Source: Lichenicola sp965198575
GTDB lineage: Bacteria; Pseudomonadota; Alphaproteobacteria; Acetobacterales; Acetobacteraceae
Length of the DNA stretch: 64,000 nt
Reading direction: 5' to 3'
Assembly (NCBI RefSeq): GCF_965198575.1
Contig: NZ_OZ240671.1
Location: 1,364,001 to 1,428,000 of the forward strand
The position numbers and the translations under genes are program-made. The notes under the pieces were generated by a model. It searched no databases, had not been told where the DNA came from, and was given only the letters and a program-made list of their open reading frames with translations. Position 1 is the first letter of the stretch. Each line of letters opens with the position of its first letter. Shown here in pieces: positions 60,397 to 64,000 of this stretch.

Positions 60397-61434
60397 TCAG
60401 CCGACCGGGAACGGATTGCGTTCCGCGAAGTAGGCCTGGTGCCAGTACGGGTAGGTCTTCGGGCGTTCGCTGGCGGCGTCGAGTTTCGCCACCTGCTCCA
60501 GCGTCAGGGTCCAGCCGACCGCGCCGAGATTGGCCCGGAGCTGCTCCTCGTTGCGGGCGCCGACGATCACGTTGGCCACCGTCGGGCGCTGCAGCAGCCA
60601 GTTGAGGGCAACCTGCGGAACGGTCTTGCCGACCTCCTCGCCGACCTGCTCGAGCGCGTCGACCACCTTGTAGAGGTATTCGTCCTCGACCTGCGGGCCC
60701 ATGTCGGCGGTCTTATGCAGACGCGAGCCGGCAGGGATGGGCTTGTCGCGACCGATCTTGCCGGTGAGGCGGCCCCAGCCGAGCGGGCTCCACACGACGG
60801 CACTCACGCCCTGGTCCCGGCCGAGCGGCATCAGCTCCCACTCATACTCGCGGCCGATCAGCGAGTAGTACGCCTGGTGCGCCACGTGGCGCGGAAGGTT
60901 GTAGCGCTCGGCGGTGGCGAGCGACTTCATCAGGTGCCAGCCTGAGAAGTTCGAGCAGCCGATGTAGCGGATCTTGCCGGCCCGGACGAGGTCGTCGAGC
61001 GCCGAGAGGGTCTCCTCCTGCGGCGTCAGGGCGTCGAAGCCGTGCAGCTGGAACAGGTCGATATGGTCGGTCTGCAGCCGGCGGAGCGCCTTTTCCACCG
61101 CATCGACCAGGTGGAAACGGGAGCTGCCGACGGCGTTGGCATCGTCGCCGGAGCGGAAGGTGGCCTTGGTCGAGATCAGCACCTGGTTGCGACGGCCCTT
61201 GATGGCCTCGCCCAGCACCTCCTCGGCGGCGCCGGCCGAGTAGATGTCGGCGCTGTCGAACATGGTGAGGCCGGCGTCGAGGCAGATATCGACCAGGCGG
61301 GACGCCTCCGTGACATCGGAGGTGCCCCACGCCTCGAAGAACTCGCCCTTGCCGCCGAATGTGCCGGTGCCGAAGCTCAGCACGGGGACCTTGAAGCCGG
61401 ATCGGCCAAGCTGTCTGTGTTCCATCATCGTCAT
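60397..61434 (-). CDS. aldo/keto reductase
   Basis: 345-aa NADPH-dependent AKR (TIM barrel). Catalytic tetrad pieces: FDSADIYSAGAAEEVLGEAIKG (Asp, Tyr), LISTKATF (Lys), LFQLHGFD (His). Cofactor-binding SNFSGW, YYSLIGREYEWELMP and VIVGARNEEQLRANLGA are intact. The closest well-known type is the Tas/YajO-like AKR12/AKR13 group. Second ATG at 61425 may be the start. Substrate unknown. Confidence 0.92.
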   Translation of the reverse strand: MTMMEHRQLGRSGFKVPVLSFGTGTFGGKGEFFEAWGTSDVTEASRLVDICLDAGLTMFDSADIYSAGAAEEVLGEAIKGRRNQVLISTKATFRSGDDANAVGSSRFHLVDAVEKALRRLQTDHIDLFQLHGFDALTPQEETLSALDDLVRAGKIRYIGCSNFSGWHLMKSLATAERYNLPRHVAHQAYYSLIGREYEWELMPLGRDQGVSAVVWSPLGWGRLTGKIGRDKPIPAGSRLHKTADMGPQVEDEYLYKVVDALEQVGEEVGKTVPQVALNWLLQRPTVANVIVGARNEEQLRANLGAVGWTLTLEQVAKLDAASERPKTYPYWHQAYFAERNPFPVG

Positions 61435-61581
61435 CCTCCAAACGCCCGATCATCGCCGCGACCGCATGTCATGCCGCGGACGCGAGCACGCGGTTACCAA
61501 CGCTCCGAAACGTGATCGGCTCCTTTGGCTTGGTGGAGCCTCGACCGCGTCTCGATCGGACGCCTCGGTCGGAGACTGATG

Positions 61582-62521
61582 ATGCGGGCTTTGTGTCGGG
61601 ACGGACGGAACGACACTCGCTCCGAGACGGGGCCGGCCCCGTCGATCGGAGGACCCGCGGGACGTCATCATCGGCGTGACGAGCGGCGCGATTCGCGGCT
61701 CGGACCAGCGCCTGATGGATGGGCAGATGCCGATCATGGGGTAGGGCGACGTGCCCGGCCACGAGTTCATGGGCGAGGTGATCGAAGTCGGCATGCAAAC
61801 CACCCGCTTCGGGAGGGAGATCGGGTGATCGTGCGGTTCAACGTCATTGGCGGCAGGCGCCGCATGTGCGGAGCGGGCAAATGGGCATCGTTCATGACGT
61901 CGAACCGCGATGGCGAGATGGCGGCGAAGATGTTCGGCCAGCCGCCGGCCGGGCTGTTCGGCTATCCGAACGTGACCAGTGGTTGTTTGGATGTCAGGCG
62001 GAATATGTGCGCGTTCCGGTGGCGGAGGTGGCGCCAATGGAGGTGCTGGACGGACTGCCCGACGAGCAGGCGCTGTTCCTGACCGACATCCTGCTCATCG
62101 GATGGCAGGCGATCGACTATTGCGACCTCATGGGCGAGGAGATCACGGCCGGGGAAGCTCCTGACGCAGTGGTCGATTGTGTGGGCATGGGGGCGGCGGC
62201 GGGGTACGCGGTCTGCTCGGCGCGATTGGCAAGGTGCGGGCGACGGTGAGCTCCACTCAGGCCCAGGAACAAATGATGCAGGCGGTGCGTCCGAGCGGGA
62301 TCATGTCGGTGCCGGCCGTTTATGTAGGACCCGTTCCGGTGAATATGATGGGGGTGGTCCAGAAGGGCCCCACGATGCGGAGTGAACAGACCCACGTGAA
62401 GCGCCATCTCGAGCCGGTGGCGAAGCTGATCCAGGATGGGACGATCGATCGAACGTTCCTGATCACCCACCGTACCGGCACCCTCAAGAACGGTCCGAAA
62501 ATGGAAGAGCTTCCGCTATGA
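61582..62521 (+). pseudogene. decayed zinc-dependent alcohol dehydrogenase (formaldehyde-dehydrogenase-like)
   Basis: Fragments in several frames rebuild one enzyme: MRALCRDGRNDTRSETGP, then after a frameshift near 61648 EDPRDVIIGVTSGAIRGSDQ, an in-frame TAG at 61742, GDVPGHEFMGEVIEVG, another shift near 61823, DRVIVRFNVIGG, MAAKMFGQPPAGLFGYP, another shift, QAEYVRVPVAEVAPMEVLDG, a deletion of most of the Rossmann domain, and the C-terminus THVKRHLEPVAKLIQDGTID to 62521. The zinc-ligand Cys of A-I-C-G-S-D is Arg. Too many lesions for recoding; clearly dead. The match to the glutathione-independent type is by remembered pattern. Confidence 0.85.
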
Positions 62522-62553
62522 GCGGGATAGCTGCGTCAAGGTAGTCTTCCGTC

Positions 62554-64000
62554 TTAGTTGATAGATAGGATCAGGGTGGACGAAGCCTCGTCATGTTCAT
62601 CAGCGACCGCCGCCGCATTGTCGATCATGGTCAGCAAGGACTTCTCGAATGACCGGCAGAAGGCCTGACTATCACCTAGCGTGGCATGCCAGCGTTCTGC
62701 CGAGAACTCGCCGCGATGGCGCTGGTGAAGCGGGGGATCGTTTGCAAAGGTCACAGCGCACCTGACATAGGAGTCAAGGTTTTCAGTGATCCCGGCGGTG
62801 ACGCCGTATGCAGTCAGCAAGGCGGCGGCCATACGGGATGCATACGACCTGCCTGGCATCGTGACAATCGGCAGCTTCATACGGATTGCGTCGCTGGCGA
62901 CGGTTCCCGCATTGTACGGAAAGGTGTCGAGGAAGAGGTCGGCAAGTCCAAGCCTCGCCATGTAAGTCTCTGGTGCGCAACGGTTTGCAAAAACCAGTCG
63001 CTCAGGATCTACTCCCTCTGCATGAGCCGTTTCTCGAAGTGACTGCCGAGACCATTTGTTATCGTCGGTAAGCCACAGGATGGCCCCTGGCGCCTGTCTC
63101 AGGATTGACATCCAAGCGGCGAATATTTCTCGTGTAATCTTGAAATGACCACAGAAACAACACAGCACGAAACGGCCTTCGGGAAGACCTGCGGCATGCC
63201 GGGTCAACCCTTCAAGCACAACACGATGACTGTCGTTGGCTTGATAGATCCCGGCGATTGGCAGGGGTCTGGGAAGGTAGGACGCCGCCTGTGCCGGGGG
63301 AATGACGTAGTCATCGCATAGTGTGGCATCGAGCTCGGGAAGCGGAACCGGCCCGACAAACCCGAGATAGGTCGCCTGCAACGGCGCCGGCCGCCACCGC
63401 AGAAGCTGCAGTCTGCTTCCGGCAGTAAGACCGTTCAAGTCGATCAGGATGTCGATCTCGTCCTCACGGATCAGCCTGGCGGCGCGCTCATCATCCAGAT
63501 CGACGATAATCCTCACGTGGTCAAAAGCGGCCAGCACACGCTGACGGATGTCACTTCCATCGTCTCTCGTCGAACAATAACCGAATACCTCAAAACGCGC
63601 TCGATCATGCCCCTCGAACAACTCCGCTACGAGATAGCTTATGGCGTGCCTGCAATAGTCCGATGATAGATAGCCGATCCGAATACGCTTTTTTGTTCTA
63701 GAGCCACGCGCGTTAGGTGTCGATGCAAGCTGGCCAGCAATCGGTGTGGTTTTTCGGGCAATCCAGGATGCTGTCACTTCTCGCTGTACATCGATGTCAT
63801 CCGTCAGTGCCAGGACCGCAATCGGTCCCGAGAAAGCCATCATGTCGGAATCACAAAGTCCCAGAGTTGAATCGATGATCGGCCACTGGCACATTTTCTG
63901 GCGAAGGTGCAGCCAGTGCTGAATAGCATCAGGTTGTGCTGAGTCGATCCGCAATGACCGGCGCAGCATCTGTTCGCCTTCGTCGAGTCGGCCCAGTTGC
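62554..64000 (-). CDS. TPR/OGT-type (SPINDLY) glycosyltransferase, partial at window end
   Basis: C-terminal ~482 residues visible; the frame stays open through base 64000, so the N-terminal TPR array lies beyond the window (the last visible part, LGRLDEGEQMLRRSL, is a TPR). The catalytic region shows IRIGYLSSDYCRHAISYLVAELFEGHD, IDILIDLNGLTAGSRLQLLRWRPAPLQATYLGFVG, FVLCCFCGHFKITREIFAAWMSILRQAPGAILWL and LFLDTFPYNAGTVASDAIRMKLPIVT, the O-GlcNAc transferase (GT41) pattern. Hand-counted GC is about 48-57%, against ~70% upstream, suggesting transfer. Probably modifies proteins or cell-surface components. Confidence 0.88.
   Translation of the reverse strand, partial: QLGRLDEGEQMLRRSLRIDSAQPDAIQHWLHLRQKMCQWPIIDSTLGLCDSDMMAFSGPIAVLALTDDIDVQREVTASWIARKTTPIAGQLASTPNARGSRTKKRIRIGYLSSDYCRHAISYLVAELFEGHDRARFEVFGYCSTRDDGSDIRQRVLAAFDHVRIIVDLDDERAARLIREDEIDILIDLNGLTAGSRLQLLRWRPAPLQATYLGFVGPVPLPELDATLCDDYVIPPAQAASYLPRPLPIAGIYQANDSHRVVLEGLTRHAAGLPEGRFVLCCFCGHFKITREIFAAWMSILRQAPGAILWLTDDNKWSRQSLRETAHAEGVDPERLVFANRCAPETYMARLGLADLFLDTFPYNAGTVASDAIRMKLPIVTMPGRSYASRMAAALLTAYGVTAGITENLDSYVRCAVTFANDPPLHQRHRGEFSAERWHATLGDSQAFCRSFEKSLLTMIDNAAAVADEHDEASSTLILSIN

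Noticed and set aside
1..64000. tRNA, rRNA, insertion sequences, integrase, phage or toxin-antitoxin genes
   Set aside because: None recognised by reading. A tRNA or small RNA could be missed without a covariance search; a tRNAscan-SE or Rfam run would settle this.

Overview
The window reads as chromosome of a GC-rich alphaproteobacterium, most likely Acetobacteraceae. The evidence is about 70% GC through most of it, dapF-mtaB-ftsY and gap-pgk gene orders, an RNase E with an acidic insertion in its S1 domain, a CheB/CheR/HWE-kinase fusion, and many family-typical small envelope proteins. No rRNA, tRNA, CRISPR array, insertion sequence or phage gene was recognised. The last ~1.5 kb drops to roughly 50-57% GC (hand-counted lines) and may be the edge of a glycosylation or surface region.

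Layout. 1-2.4 kb: end of a glycine-zipper protein, two palindromic elements, a MarR regulator divergent from a SnoaL-like gene across a palindromic operator, and a Tat-exported cell-wall amidase. 2.4-6.6 kb: a ~660-bp leader and RNase E. 6.7-11.5 kb: SDR, GNAT, HDAC-like deacetylase, chemoreceptor and chalcone-isomerase-like protein. 11.6-15.7 kb (minus strand): aminotransferase, flavoprotein, two 27-codon mini-ORFs and a HerA-like ATPase, all linked by overlapping stop/start codons. 15.7-19 kb: gamma-glutamyltransferase-like lipoprotein, DsbA-like protein and a small lipoprotein bordered by a GC-rich tandem repeat. 19-23.5 kb: a degenerate transketolase-like gene, gap and pgk. 23.8-28.1 kb: Nudix hydrolase, envelope proteins, Sel1-repeat protein, OmpA lipoprotein and a frameshifted molybdopterin-oxidoreductase-like pseudogene. 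28.1-31.1 kb (minus strand): dapF-mtaB-ftsY. 31.2-37.1 kb: FAD-linked oxidase, DUF305 protein, amidase and a DbpA-type helicase. 37.1-41.5 kb: a CheB-CheR-PAS-HWE kinase flanked by two stand-alone receivers.

42.7-49.8 kb holds a plausible nutrient-acquisition module: a secreted beta-propeller/phosphoesterase, an OmpR-type response regulator with its histidine kinase, and a TonB-dependent receptor. The phosphoesterase and receptor genes share an upstream direct repeat GTCAGG-N5-GTCAGG with 11-bp periodicity, the spacing expected of an OmpR/PhoB-class operator. 49.8-64 kb: secreted protein, ArfB (apparently without a canonical start codon), formate/nitrite transporter, asparaginase, aldose-1-epimerase-like protein, two-domain ABM-like protein, egtB-egtD (ergothioneine), a three-part MFS/acyltransferase/acyl-ligase, an aldo/keto reductase, a heavily decayed zinc alcohol dehydrogenase pseudogene, and the C-terminal part of an OGT/SPINDLY-type glycosyltransferase running off the window.

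The least ordinary items are the 3 x 80-bp duplication of the ATPase gene start, the transketolase that has lost cofactor and catalytic residues beside gap-pgk, the shared operator in the phosphoesterase/TonB module, and the start-codon problem in arfB.
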